Shown: positions 45,033 to 57,315 of the stretch, piece after piece
How the letters are laid out: every line of letters starts with the position of its first letter
Position numbering within the stretch: the first letter of the stretch is position 1
Assembly: GCA_963750535.1 (NCBI GenBank)
Contig: CAVVRF010000047.1
Location: 1-64,000, forward strand
Source: JAKFWF01 sp963750535
GTDB lineage: Bacteria; Pseudomonadota; Alphaproteobacteria; Rhizobiales; Hyphomicrobiaceae
Direction of reading: 5' to 3'
Length of the DNA stretch: 64,000 bases
Notes under the pieces: model-generated
Seen by the model: only the letters and a program-made list of their open reading frames with translations
Told to the model about the DNA's origin: nothing
Database searches by the model: none
Translations under genes and position numbers: made by a program

Positions 45033-46055
45033 TCAGCCCAGCATGCCGCGCCGATTGAGCCAGCGGCGCTCCACCTCGTGTGCGATCTCGCGGGCGGAAT
45101 CCATCGGCTCGTATGACCAACTCTCGGCCGAGTTGACGGCATCCTGCAAGGGACGAGTTGCCCCAGCCTGTCGCAATGCATCGTGAAAGCGGCGAAACTT
45201 GGCACTGCCACCAGTTGGCTCGAACACATAGACAGGGCGCCCGGTGGCACAGGCCTCGCCGGTCATGTTGACGCTGTCGGCGGTGACCACCAGCAGGTCG
45301 GCGTGGGCAAGGAAATCGGGATAGGGATTACGGCCGTTGCCGTCCCATATGATGCGCGGCCTGTCGGCGGTTGCCGCCTCGGCGGCGCGGACGAGGCGCT
45401 GGTGGCTTCGCCGCGACGGCGTGATCATGAAGCTGCCGCCGTTGGCGCCGAGCGCGGCGAGCGCCATCTGGAAACGGTCGTCGTCGGCCTCGGAGAACCG
45501 GTAGATTCCGTTCTTGCCGCCGAGGACCACGGCGATGCGGGGATGCGGCAGCGCGGCGATCTCCGCCGGGCAGTTGCCGCGCAATTGGGCGAGTACCTCG
45601 GGCGAATAGCCGTGCGGCGCCGTCAAGGTGGTGATCACGTTGGCGCCGCGCCGGCGGTCGTGCGCGGGCACCCAGATCAAATCCGCGGTGCCGGCACCGG
45701 TCTTGGGATCCTGCAGCACGATGCAAAATGTCGCATGACCGGCCTTGCGGCGGACCGCCCGGATATAGGGGATGCTCGATCGCCCGGTGGCGATGCAGAC
45801 CGCCGGCCACGGCGGCGCGAACAGAGCGCTGTCAGTGTGGCCAACGCGCGCGCGCGGATCGGCCGGGCCCCAAGGGGCGGTGAACTTCCAGACCCCGCTC
45901 GGGCTCACGTGCTTCATCTGGTAGTCGAGCTCGAGGGCCTGCGCGAGGCCGCGCGCCTGCACATCCATGCCCATCTTGCCGTCGGTGATGATCCACGCGG
46001 CAAGCCCGGCCAATGGCCGCCGGATGCGCTCTGAGAGATGCGAGTCGTGATACAT
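45033..46055 (-). CDS. Mitochondrial-fission ELM1-like family protein (GT-B-like fold)
   Basis: 340 residues. Key stretches are AAWIITDGKMGMDVQARGLA, WPAVCIATGRSSIPYIRAVR, CIVLQDPKTGAGTADLIWVP, IAVVLGGKNGIYRFSEADDD, SFMITPSRRSHQRLVRAAE and LVVTADSVNMTGEACATGRP with VYVFEPTGGSAKFRRFH. This is the ELM1/COG3660 family: bacterial members look like glycosyltransferases of the GT-B fold, and plant ELM1 works in mitochondrial fission. The bacterial function is unknown. The 2OG oxygenase gene follows on the same strand, and the Lrp regulator gene is divergent upstream. Confidence 0.9.
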   Translation of the reverse strand: MYHDSHLSERIRRPLAGLAAWIITDGKMGMDVQARGLAQALELDYQMKHVSPSGVWKFTAPWGPADPRARVGHTDSALFAPPWPAVCIATGRSSIPYIRAVRRKAGHATFCIVLQDPKTGAGTADLIWVPAHDRRRGANVITTLTAPHGYSPEVLAQLRGNCPAEIAALPHPRIAVVLGGKNGIYRFSEADDDRFQMALAALGANGGSFMITPSRRSHQRLVRAAEAATADRPRIIWDGNGRNPYPDFLAHADLLVVTADSVNMTGEACATGRPVYVFEPTGGSAKFRRFHDALRQAGATRPLQDAVNSAESWSYEPMDSAREIAHEVERRWLNRRGMLG

Positions 46056-46216
46056 GGCAGTTCTTTTGCGCCGGCAGCGTGGCTCTTGTCGATGGTCGCT
46101 GCCGCCGCAGGTGTGTGTAACATTTATGCAATTGGCAGCCGCTCGGCATTTCGATAATTGCGCGCGGGCAGCCTATCCCTCCGCCGACCGTGGAAGCCAC
46201 AGACTGGGAGTCCGCC

Positions 46217-46696
46217 ATGCGCGTCCGTCTCGATCCGCTCGACTGGCGCATCCTCAAGGAGTTGCAGGAGGATGGCCGGATCACCAACATCAAGCTCAGC
46301 CAGCGGGTAGGCCTGTCGGCGCCACCGTGCCTGCGGCGCGTGCGCGCACTTGAAGATGCCGGCTACATTCAAGGATATAGCGCCCGTCTCGACGAGAAGA
46401 TGCTGGGCTTCGAGCTCACCGCGTTCGCGATGGTCGGCCTGCACGCCCAGTCCGAGCCTGATCTGCGCGCGTTCGAGAACCGCGTGCTCGGCTGGCCGGT
46501 GGTCCGCGAGTGCTACATGATGTCGGGCGAGACGGACTACATCCTGCGTTGCGTCGCGCCCGATCTCGGCGCCTTCCAGGATTTCGTGATCAAGGAGCTG
46601 ACCGCGGCGCCAAACGTGGCGAGCGTCAAAACGTCGCTCGCCATCCGCCGCGCCAAGCTCGATCCCGGAATCCCGATCACGATCCCGCGGGGGTGA
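46217..46696 (+). CDS. Lrp/AsnC-family transcriptional regulator
   Basis: 159 residues. The N-terminal winged helix reads LDPLDWRILKELQEDGRITN, IKLSQRVGLSAPPCLRRVRA and LEDAGYIQGYSARLD. The C-terminal RAM ligand domain reads FELTAFAMVGLHAQSEPDLR, WPVVRECYMMSGETDYILRC and APNVASVKTSLAIRR. GGAG precedes the ATG at 46,217, which I prefer over the start nine codons upstream. It may regulate the divergent ELM1-like/2OG oxygenase pair or amino-acid genes. The size is standard. Confidence 0.92.
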   Translation: MRVRLDPLDWRILKELQEDGRITNIKLSQRVGLSAPPCLRRVRALEDAGYIQGYSARLDEKMLGFELTAFAMVGLHAQSEPDLRAFENRVLGWPVVRECYMMSGETDYILRCVAPDLGAFQDFVIKELTAAPNVASVKTSLAIRRAKLDPGIPITIPRG

Positions 46697-46723
46697 GTGC
46701 CATGTTGGGATGTCGGCCTCGAG

Positions 46724-47203
46724 CTACTTCCACTCGATCTTCATGATCTCGTAGGACTTGGAGCCCTTCGGCGTCGTAACTTCCGCGGTCTCTCCCTTCG
46801 ACTTGCCGATCAGCGCCCGCGCGATCGGCGATGCGATCGACACCTTGCCTTCGCGGACGTTGGCCTCGAGCTCGCCGACGATCTTGTACTTCACCTTCTC
46901 GTCGGTATCCTCGTCGACCAGCGAGACGGTGGCGCCGAACTTGACGGTGTCGCCCGACATCTTGCTCGGGTCGATGACCTCGGCGCGCGAAAGCTTGTCC
47001 TCGAGCTCGGCGACCTTCGCTTCGTTGAGGCCCTGCTGTTCCTTGGCGGCATGGTACTCGGCGTTCTCCGACAAGTCGCCATGAGCGCGCGCCTCGGCGA
47101 TCGCCTGAATGATGCGCGGGCGCTCCTGGGACTTGAGGCGATACAGCTCGGCCGTTACCCACTCGTGGCCCTCGGCCGTCATCGGCACCTTTTCCATCGC
47201 CAT
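46724..47203 (-). CDS. greA: Transcription elongation factor GreA
   Basis: 159 residues. The N-terminal coiled coil has MEKVPMTAEGHEWVTAELYR, ARAHGDLSENAEYHAAKEQQ (the GDLSENAEY signature that reaches the polymerase active site) and VAELEDKLSRAEVID. The C-terminal FKBP-like domain has YKIVGELEANVREGKVSIAS and SPIARALIGKSKGETAEV. It rescues backtracked RNA polymerase. TTGAGGAG precedes the ATG at 47,203. It lies downstream of carB on the same strand, about 300 bases away, a common alphaproteobacterial order. Confidence 0.96.
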   Translation of the reverse strand: MAMEKVPMTAEGHEWVTAELYRLKSQERPRIIQAIAEARAHGDLSENAEYHAAKEQQGLNEAKVAELEDKLSRAEVIDPSKMSGDTVKFGATVSLVDEDTDEKVKYKIVGELEANVREGKVSIASPIARALIGKSKGETAEVTTPKGSKSYEIMKIEWK

Positions 47204-47500
47204 GGCAGACTTCTCCTCAACTCTTTTCGGGCGCTGGGCCCGAGCGTAATGAACAGTGTCACGCAAATGCAGGGGTTTGACCAGACCAATCAGGGGCAGT
47301 CCCGGGCTCCCCGGGCGCTTGTGCACCGCGAAAGTGAACGCGTGCAGCAGTTCAGGAGTTTCCTGGCATCTGCGGAAATAGCCGACGGTTGCTTCTGAAC
47401 TTGGGACGCGCAGGCAACATCGTGATTCTAATGCCCCTTTTGATCCAAAGTTGGCAATCGAGTGCGCTGTCAGGTGGGCGCAAATTCGGGAACCGCGGCA

Positions 47501-50821
<3,321 letters not shown>

Positions 50822-50890
50822 GGTGGCCGCTTCATAGTGCAGCGCATCACGCTTGACCAGAGTTCTCGACAGGCGGGCGTGGATAGATTG

Positions 50891-51881
50891 TCAGTTCTTC
50901 ATGCGCTTGCGCATGGCTTCGCACGGGTCCTCGCGCTGGGCGGGGAGGGCGAAGGCGACGTAGTCGGCGGCGGGCTTGCCGTTGCGGATCGCGTGGGCCA
51001 TAAGCGGACGCATCGGTCTTGCCTTCCTCGGTCTCGACGAAGACGACCGAAATGAACTTTTGCGCCGGGGCACGCTGGCGGATGTACCACGGAATGCCGC
51101 GATCGCTGCGGACGTGTCCGTTGCCGGCGAACACTACGACACTGCCATGGGCTTGGGCGGCCTCGAGCGCGACATCGGCCATGTAAGCGTCACGATAGCG
51201 CTGGGCGACCGCCATATTGGTGAAGGCCGACTTTGGCATCATGCCGCAGTGGCTGGCCTCGAGTTCGCCGAGCAGGTCGTCGGCGAGGATGGCATCGAGC
51301 GGCTGGTCCAGGGCCAGTTTCCTTGCCAATGCCGGATCGAGGGCAACGAGGCCTTCATTTGCGGCCTTTCGCATCGAGTCGCGCGTCGGATTGCCGGCGA
51401 GGATCGGCCGCCGACTATCGATGACCTCCTGAATCAGCGGTGCGAAGATCCTGGTCGCTGGCCACCCCGATTTGTCCCAGTCGACGAGGCGGAACAGGTC
51501 GCCGGCCGTAGCGAGGCGGCGGGCCTCCCGGTCGAAGGTCGCGAACTTGTCGAGGCCCGGCTGCTGATCGGCGCTTATGTGTTCAAATACGAAGGACTTT
51601 GCTTTGCAGGACTTATTGATGCTCAGATGGAGCGACCGGATCAATTTTGCTCGCATCCTGTGATGGTCGGGATTGTCGTGCACCTCGCCCAACAGCGTGA
51701 TGGTATCGCAGGGAATTAGATGACTGTGATCGCCTGGTTCGCCCACGACGATAGTCACGTTGGTGCCGGCAACCACAATGCGGCCCGCCAATGGATGCGT
51801 CGGCGACTGCGCCGCGGCGGGCAGGATGAGCACAAGCCAGCCCGCGATCGCCGCCGCGATCCAAGTTGTGATCATTATCAT
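50891..51881 (-). CDS. ChaN-family (haem-binding, DUF399) exported protein, frameshifted near its C-terminus as sequenced
   Basis: The signal peptide is MIMITTWIAAAIAGWLVLIL...AAAQS. The mature part matches the ChaN family: CDTITLLGEVHDNPDHHRMR (its GEVHDNxxHH motif binds haem in known members), SFVFEHISADQQPGLD, GLFRL-type helices, ILAGNPTRDSM, ELEASHCGMMPKSAFTNMAV, RYRDAYMADVALEAAQAHG and VVVFAGNGHVRSDRGIPWYI. The last 40 residues make sense only in another frame (LMAHAIRNGKPAADYVAFAL to AMRKRMKN), so a one-base shift lies near 51,000. Without correction, the frame runs to 50,847 with an unnatural Arg-rich tail. It is probably periplasmic. AAGG stands before the ATG at 51,881. Confidence 0.83.
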
Positions 51882-51884
51882 GCC

Positions 51885-52355
51885 AAACCTTTTTCTCTCA
51901 CATCGCGCACCCATCCCTCCCCCGCCTCCCCGGAATTCGGCGCGCCGTTTCGCGACGAATGTCCGGGGTCGTTACGTGCCGGATTGTGGCACGACCTTGC
52001 TAAATCCGGATGAGTAAAGATCCCGGACAAGCCCGCCCGCGACACTGTGCCCGGCCGCCGAATCTGTGCGGGCTTTCCGGGAACGCGTAGGGAGGGAGCT
52101 GGGCAACTGCTCAAACGTCTAAAGTCTTTCCGATTGAGGTGGAGCGCACCCATCCCGCCTCCCCCATCCGTCATTCCCGCGCAGGCGGGAACCCAGTCAG
52201 GTTTCAGAAAGACTGGTCTCGCAGTGACCATGCGCCTTCGGCAACTCTCGAGGTCGCCGGTAGCCAAGGACTCGCTGAGGCTTGTCTGGGTTCCCGCCTG
52301 CGCGGGAATGACGGAGAATGGGATAGGGCACTGGCCGCTCGCGGACAGTGCATTT
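51885..52355. other. Intergenic stretch with a REPIN-like element
   Basis: About 470 bases between the ChaN-like gene and the DsbA-family gene. The only structure I see is the large inverted repeat described separately. No gene is supported. Confidence 0.6.
52168..52314. repeat. REPIN/MITE-like element with perfect 29-bp inverted ends
   Basis: Arms at 52,168-52,196 and 52,286-52,314 are exact reverse complements, containing ttcccgcgcaggcgggaa, itself nearly palindromic. This is the widespread proteobacterial GTCATTCCCGCGCAGGCGGGAA repeat that spreads in pairs, often by RAYT transposases acting in trans. The 89-base centre has no coding capacity. Confidence 0.9.
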
Positions 52356-52997
52356 TTAGGCACTTGCCTGCCCCGCCAGCCACTTTTCCAGAGCCTCGAT
52401 CATGCCGTCGATCGGGCGGAAGCCGCTGGTGACGAGGGCGTATGGCTCGACCGTGCCGACCACGAGGCAGGGGAAGCCCTCGACGCCCATGTCCTTCGCC
52501 AGCAGAAAATCACGGAACGTTTCGTTGCGGATATCTGGCGCGTGGAACCTCTCGAGGAACTGGGATCGGTCGATGCCGCATTCGGCCGCCACGTCGGCCA
52601 GCACCTCGGCCGAGGTCATATCGCGGTTGTGGCCATAGAACGCGCTCGATACCGCCGCCTTGAATGCGAGCGCCTTGCCGGGCGCCATCGACCGCACGGC
52701 GACCACCGCCCGGCAGGCGGGCTCGGTGTCGTAGACGAAGCCCTCGCGGTCGAAGAACGAGAAATCGAACGGCTGCCCGCTCGCGGCGTTGACCCGGGTC
52801 CAGGCGCCGCGGATGTAGTCCTTGTCCTTGTCGGTCATTGGCCGCGTGTTGCCGGCGCGCAGGCCGCCGACCATGATCCTGACCGGCAGCCGGTCGCCGA
52901 AGTGCGCTGCGATCTTTCCGATCACGGGGGCAAAGCCGTAGCACCACGAGCACATCGGATCGGCGATGTAGAGCAGATGGGGGGATGTGGTGGTCAT
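52356..52997 (-). CDS. DsbA-family protein (FrnE/2-hydroxychromene-type, CSWC)
   Basis: 213 residues without a signal peptide. The thioredoxin-like N-terminus has the active site in YIADPMCSWCYGFAPVIGKI. A helical insertion follows with GLRAGNTRPMTDKDKDYIRG, FDREGFVYDTEPACRAVVAV and FYGHNRDMTSAEVLADVAAE. The second thioredoxin half has GVEGFPCLVV with the cis-Pro region. It resembles cytoplasmic DsbA-like oxidoreductases (FrnE-type). The ATG at 52,997 has GAGGAAGC upstream; the frame is open to 53,330 but the extension is not conserved-looking. It is divergent to cysS. Confidence 0.9.
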   Translation of the reverse strand: MTTTSPHLLYIADPMCSWCYGFAPVIGKIAAHFGDRLPVRIMVGGLRAGNTRPMTDKDKDYIRGAWTRVNAASGQPFDFSFFDREGFVYDTEPACRAVVAVRSMAPGKALAFKAAVSSAFYGHNRDMTSAEVLADVAAECGIDRSQFLERFHAPDIRNETFRDFLLAKDMGVEGFPCLVVGTVEPYALVTSGFRPIDGMIEALEKWLAGQASA

Positions 52998-53253
52998 GGC
53001 TGCGCTTCCTCGGACATAGGCTGACGCAGCCTCGCCCATCGCCCGCAATGGTGCAACCAATGTGCGCCCTTGACGCTTCCCCCCGCAAAAGCGCATAGGA
53101 GCGTCATGAACGCAAACGCGCATCAACTTCGCCTCAACGATTGTTGCGGCATAATTACCATCGGCAGCTGACCATCGGCTGGCGCGGCCTGTTGCTGTTT
53201 CACTCCCGACATCAAGTTGCGCTCGGCCCCACCATCCGGTCTGGGGACCATTC

Positions 53254-54677
53254 ATGTCGCTTACCCTGTACAACACGCTGACCCGCGCCAAGGGTGCGTT
53301 CACGCCGCGCGATCCGGGCAACGTGCGCATGTATGTGTGCGGGCCGACCGTCTACGACTTCGCCCACATCGGCAATGCCCGCCCGATCATCGTGTTCGAC
53401 CTGCTGTTCCGCCTGCTGCGGCATGTCTATGGCGCCGGCCATGTCACCTATGCGCGCAACATCACCGACGTCGACGACAAGATCAATGCGCGGGCGGTCG
53501 AGCGCTATCCCGACATGGACCCGATCGCGGCGATCAAGAAGCTGACCACCGAGACCACCGAGCAGTTCCACAAGGACATTGCCGCGCTCGGCGTGCTGCC
53601 GCCGACCGTCGAGCCGCGCGCCACCGACCACATCGCCGAGATGCGCAAGCTCTGCGAGGAGCTGGTCGCCAAGGGCCACGCCTACGTCGCGGAAGAGCAC
53701 GTGCTGTTCGCCGTCGCGAGCATGCCCGACTACGGCAAGCTGTCGGGCCGCAGCCTCGAGGAGATGGAGGCCGGCGCCCGCGTCGACGTCGCGCCCTACA
53801 AGCGCGACCCGATGGACTTCGTGCTGTGGAAGCCGTCGGAAGCCGGCGTGCCGGCATGGCCCTCGCCCTGCGGCATCAAGGCGCCGGGCCGGCCTGGCTG
53901 GCACATCGAGTGCTCGGCGATGGCCGGCGAGCATCTGGGCCAGACATCTTCGACATCCACGGCGGCGGCATCGATCTCGCCTTCCCGCACCACGAGAACG
54001 AGGTGGCGCAAAGCCGCTGCGCGCACGGTACGCCGGTGATGGCCGACGTGTGGATGCACAACGGCTTCCTGCAGGTCGAAGGCGAGAAGATGTCGAAGTC
54101 GCTCGGCAACTTCATCACCATCAACGAGCTGCTGGCGACGACCAAGTTCGGCGGTCAGCCGTGGCATGGGCGCGTGCTGCGGCTTGCGATGCTGACGACC
54201 CACTACCGCCAGCCGATCGACTGGACGGTCGACCGGCTCGTGCAATCGCGCGGCACGCTGATGGAGTTCGCCGACCTGGTGCAGGATGTCGAGACTGCGT
54301 CGGAGCCGCTATCGGAGGTGGTGGCGGCGCTGGCGGATGACCTCAACACGCCGTCCGCGCTTTCGATCATCCATGGCGTGGCGAAATCAGCCCGTCGCAA
54401 TCAGGAAGCGGCCGCCGAGCTCAAGGCGACGCTTCAGTTCATGGGCCTGCTCGGCGACGAGCGCGCTGCCGATCTCGACGTCGGCCGCGCCAAGCTCGAT
54501 ATCGACGAGGGCGAGATCGCCCGGTTGATCGATGCCCGCCTCGCCGCCCGCCGTGCCCGCGACTTCAAGGAGAGCGATCGCATCCGCGACGAGCTTTCGG
54601 CCAAGGGCATCCAGCTCAAGGATGCCAAGAACCCCACGACCGGCGAGATCGAGACCACCTGGGAGGTGAAGCGATGA
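53254..54677 (+). CDS. cysS: Cysteinyl-tRNA synthetase, frameshifted as sequenced
   Basis: About 474 residues when joined. From the ATG at 53,254 the first frame reads SLTLYNTLTRAKGAFTPRDP, VRMYVCGPTVYDFAHIGNAR (HIGN class I signature and zinc Cys), NITDVDDKINARA and GWHIECSAMAGEHLG. The second frame continues DIFDIHGGGIDLAFPHHENE, the KMSKS signature in EGEKMSKSLGNFITINELLA, and a C-terminal DALR domain with RDFKESDRIRDELSAKGIQL. A G missing from a run (GGG for GGGG) near 53,940 explains the shift. The gene is essential in most bacteria, so a sequencing error is the simplest reading. It charges tRNA-Cys. A 43-codon gene overlaps its stop. Confidence 0.92.
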
Positions 54678-54805
54678 CTGGCAATCCGGAAAAGCCGCCG
54701 TTCGAGGCGCACCGGCGCTACTACCTGCTGTTGAAGGTATCGATCGCGGTGGTCCTGGTGCTGGTGGCGCTGCGCTATCTCCTCAACCTGCCGATAGCTC
54801 CGTGA
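54674..54805 (+). CDS. Small single-pass membrane protein overlapping cysS
   Basis: A 43-residue frame starts at an ATG that overlaps the cysS stop (ATGA). It reads MTGNPEKPPFEAHRRYYLLL then a hydrophobic helix (VSIAVVLVLVALRYLL) and a short tail LNLPIAP. The frame ends 14 bases before the cimA start. The ATGA coupling and clean membrane helix support a real small protein. The gene is too short for family recognition. It is probably made together with CysS and CimA. Confidence 0.6.
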   Translation: MTGNPEKPPFEAHRRYYLLLKVSIAVVLVLVALRYLLNLPIAP

Positions 54806-54819
54806 CGCCAGGACCTGCC

Positions 54820-56436
54820 ATGACCCGCGCCCGCCTCTACCTCTTCGACACCACGCTGCGCGACGGCGCGCAGACGCAGGGCGTCGACTTCTCGGTCGCC
54901 GACAAGGCCCGGATCGCCACCGTGCTCGACCAGCTCGGCATCGACTACATCGAGGGCGGCTATCCCGGCGCCAACGCCACCGATACCGAGTTCTTCGCCA
55001 ATCCGCCGAAGCTCGCCGGCGCCACGTTCACCGCCTTCGGCATGACCAAGCGGGCCGGCCGTTCGGTAGCGAACGATCCGGGCTTCCAGGCGACGCTGCA
55101 GTCGGGCGCGCCGGCGGTCTGCCTCGTCGCCAAGGCCTGGGACTATCATGTCCGCGTCGCCCTCGGCATCACCAACGAGGAGAACCTCGATGGCGTGGTC
55201 GAAAGCGTGAAGGCGGTACGCGCCAGCGCGCCGAACCGGGAATGCATGATCGACTGCGAGCATTTCTTCGACGGCTACAAGGCCAACCGGGACTACGCGC
55301 TGAAGGTCGCCCGCGCCGCCTACGAGGCGGGTGCGCGATGGGTGGTGCTGTGCGATACCAACGGCGGCACGCTGCCGCACGAGGTCGAGGCCATCGTCGC
55401 CGACGTGTGCCACGCCGTGCCTGGCGCGCATCTCGGCATCCACACCCACAACGACACCGAGAACGCGGTCGCCAACACCCTTGCCGCCGTGCGCGCCGGC
55501 GTGCGGCAGATCCAGGGCACGCTCAACGGCCTCGGCGAGCGCTGCGGCAACGCCAACCTGACCTCGATCATCCCGACGCTGCTGCTCAAGTCCGAGTTCG
55601 CCGACCGCTTCGAGACCTCGGTGACGCCCGAGCGCCTTGCGACCATCACGCGGGCGAGCCGCATCCTCGACGAGATCCTCAATCGCGCGCCTGCCCGCCA
55701 GGCGCCCTATGTCGGCGAGAGCGCGTTCGCGACCAAGGCAGGCATCCACGCCTCGGCGATCCTGAAGGAGCCCGAGACCTACGAGCACGTGCGCCCGGAG
55801 AGCATCGGCAACCGCCGCCGCGTGCTGGTCTCGAACCAGGCCGGCAAGTCGAACATCATGGCCGAGCTGGAGCGGGTCGGCATCGCGATCGACCGCAACG
55901 ATCCGCGGGTCGCGAGCCTGCTCGACGAGGTCAAGGTGCGCGAGGGCGCGGGCTACGCCTTCGAGGGCGCGGACGCCTCCTTCGAGCTGCTCGCACGCCG
56001 CATCCTCGGCGAGGTGCCGCGCTATTTCTCCGTCGACAGCTTCCGGGTGATGGTCGAGAAGCGGCACAACGCGCTCGGCAACCTGGTAACGGTGTCGGAA
56101 GCGACCGTGAAGGTGTTCGTCGCCGGCGCGTCCGAGCCGCTGTGGTCGGTCGCGGAAGGCAACGGCCCGGTCAACGCGCTCGACGGCGCGCTGCGCAAGG
56201 ATCTCGGCCGCTACCAGAGCCACATCAAGGACATCGAGCTCGTCGACTACAAGGTGCGCATCCTGACCGGCGGCACCGAGGCCGTGACCCGGGTGCTGGT
56301 CGAGACGCACGACAAGTCGACCGGCGAGCGCTGGTTCACGGTCGGGGTCTCGCCCAACATCGTCGATGCGAGCTTCGAGGCGCTGCTCGACAGCATCAAC
56401 TACAAGCTGCTGCGGGATGGCGCCCAGGTGGCATGA
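54820..56436 (+). CDS. cimA: (R)-citramalate synthase
   Basis: About 538 residues. The TIM-barrel N-terminus has RLYLFDTTLRDGAQTQGVDF (DTTLRDG signature), IDYIEGGYPGANATDTEFF, VVLCDTNGGTLPHEV, HLGIHTHNDTENAVANTLAA (metal-binding HxH) and GERCGNANL. A linker with ATKAGIHASAILKEPETYEH and a C-terminal LeuA dimer/regulatory domain (about 400-538) follow. The EGGYPGAN and KAWDYH wording is that of CimA rather than LeuA or homocitrate synthase. It condenses acetyl-CoA and pyruvate to citramalate for isoleucine synthesis. AGGA precedes the ATG at 54,820. Confidence 0.93.
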   Translation: MTRARLYLFDTTLRDGAQTQGVDFSVADKARIATVLDQLGIDYIEGGYPGANATDTEFFANPPKLAGATFTAFGMTKRAGRSVANDPGFQATLQSGAPAVCLVAKAWDYHVRVALGITNEENLDGVVESVKAVRASAPNRECMIDCEHFFDGYKANRDYALKVARAAYEAGARWVVLCDTNGGTLPHEVEAIVADVCHAVPGAHLGIHTHNDTENAVANTLAAVRAGVRQIQGTLNGLGERCGNANLTSIIPTLLLKSEFADRFETSVTPERLATITRASRILDEILNRAPARQAPYVGESAFATKAGIHASAILKEPETYEHVRPESIGNRRRVLVSNQAGKSNIMAELERVGIAIDRNDPRVASLLDEVKVREGAGYAFEGADASFELLARRILGEVPRYFSVDSFRVMVEKRHNALGNLVTVSEATVKVFVAGASEPLWSVAEGNGPVNALDGALRKDLGRYQSHIKDIELVDYKVRILTGGTEAVTRVLVETHDKSTGERWFTVGVSPNIVDASFEALLDSINYKLLRDGAQVA

Positions 56437-56612
56437 AGCGGCCGGACGCGGACTGGATGGTTCGGCGCGCCAAGCCATCAGTTGGCTGATTCCACCAAGC
56501 GGCACGGTTGCCGGGCGCGCACATTTTTCGCCGTTCACGGCGCCGGACGTGGTGCCAACCGGCCAATGCTGCGGTAGGCTCGCGCAGCCATTCGGGCACC
56601 AGGAGCCGTTGC

Positions 56613-57069
56613 ATGACCAAGCCAGCGAAGGCCGAGATCACGACCGGACACTGCCAGTGCGGCGCCATACGCTACGAGTTCGAGGGCAAGCCGAAGTGGG
56701 TGATGCATTGCCACTGCGAGAACTGCCGGCGGGCGGTGTCCTCGGCGGTGGCGACCTATATCGGCGTCAACCTCGGGCAGTTCCGGTATCTGCAAGGCGA
56801 GCCGGCAGTCTATGAACTCGTCGCCCGGCGTGAAGCGCTATTTCTGCGGCCGTTGCGGCTCGCCGATGGCCTATGCCGGTGCCCGCTGGCCGGGCGAGGT
56901 GCACCTGTTCCATGGCACTCTGTCCGATCCGGCGCAGTGGCCGCCAACCGGGCACGCCTACGTCAACGAGCAGGTTCCGTGGTTCGACCTCCACGACGAG
57001 CTGCCACGCTACGAGAAGACGGCTGGGCGTGGCGTCGAACCGATCCGGCGAGGGCCGAGGCACGCCTGA
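56613..57069 (+). CDS. GFA (glutathione-dependent formaldehyde-activating/CENP-V) domain protein, frameshifted as sequenced
   Basis: About 151 residues when joined. The first frame has TTGHCQCGAIRYEFEGKPKW and MHCHCENCRRAVSSAVATYI, the Cys-rich zinc sites of the GFA fold. The second has SSPGVKRYFCGRCGSPMAYA, the second zinc site, and VHLFHGTLSDPAQWPPTGHA with WFDLHDELPRYEKT. A one-base shift lies near 56,810, between EPAVY and SSPGV. GFA proteins bind zinc and have been linked to S-hydroxymethyl-glutathione formation, though most members have no proven role. CAGGAG precedes the ATG. It stands alone behind cimA. Confidence 0.85.
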
Positions 57070-57315
57070 GCGGCACCGGAACGCTCGGGTCTTCCGCAAG
57101 CGGTGCCGGCATCGACGGCCCGGATATCGGAGCGCGGCCGGAGCCGGCGTCGCACGTTCCGTCCCGTCGGCGGCAGCGCGGTATGCGCCAGCCAGTACCG
57201 CGCCATGCCCGACGCGAGTACCAATGCCGGCAACGGTGGTGGATATATGCAACTGGCGGTGGCATGAACCAATTCGCGCCGGCGTGAGCGGCGGCTGCAG
57301 GCAGATGGGGGAAGT

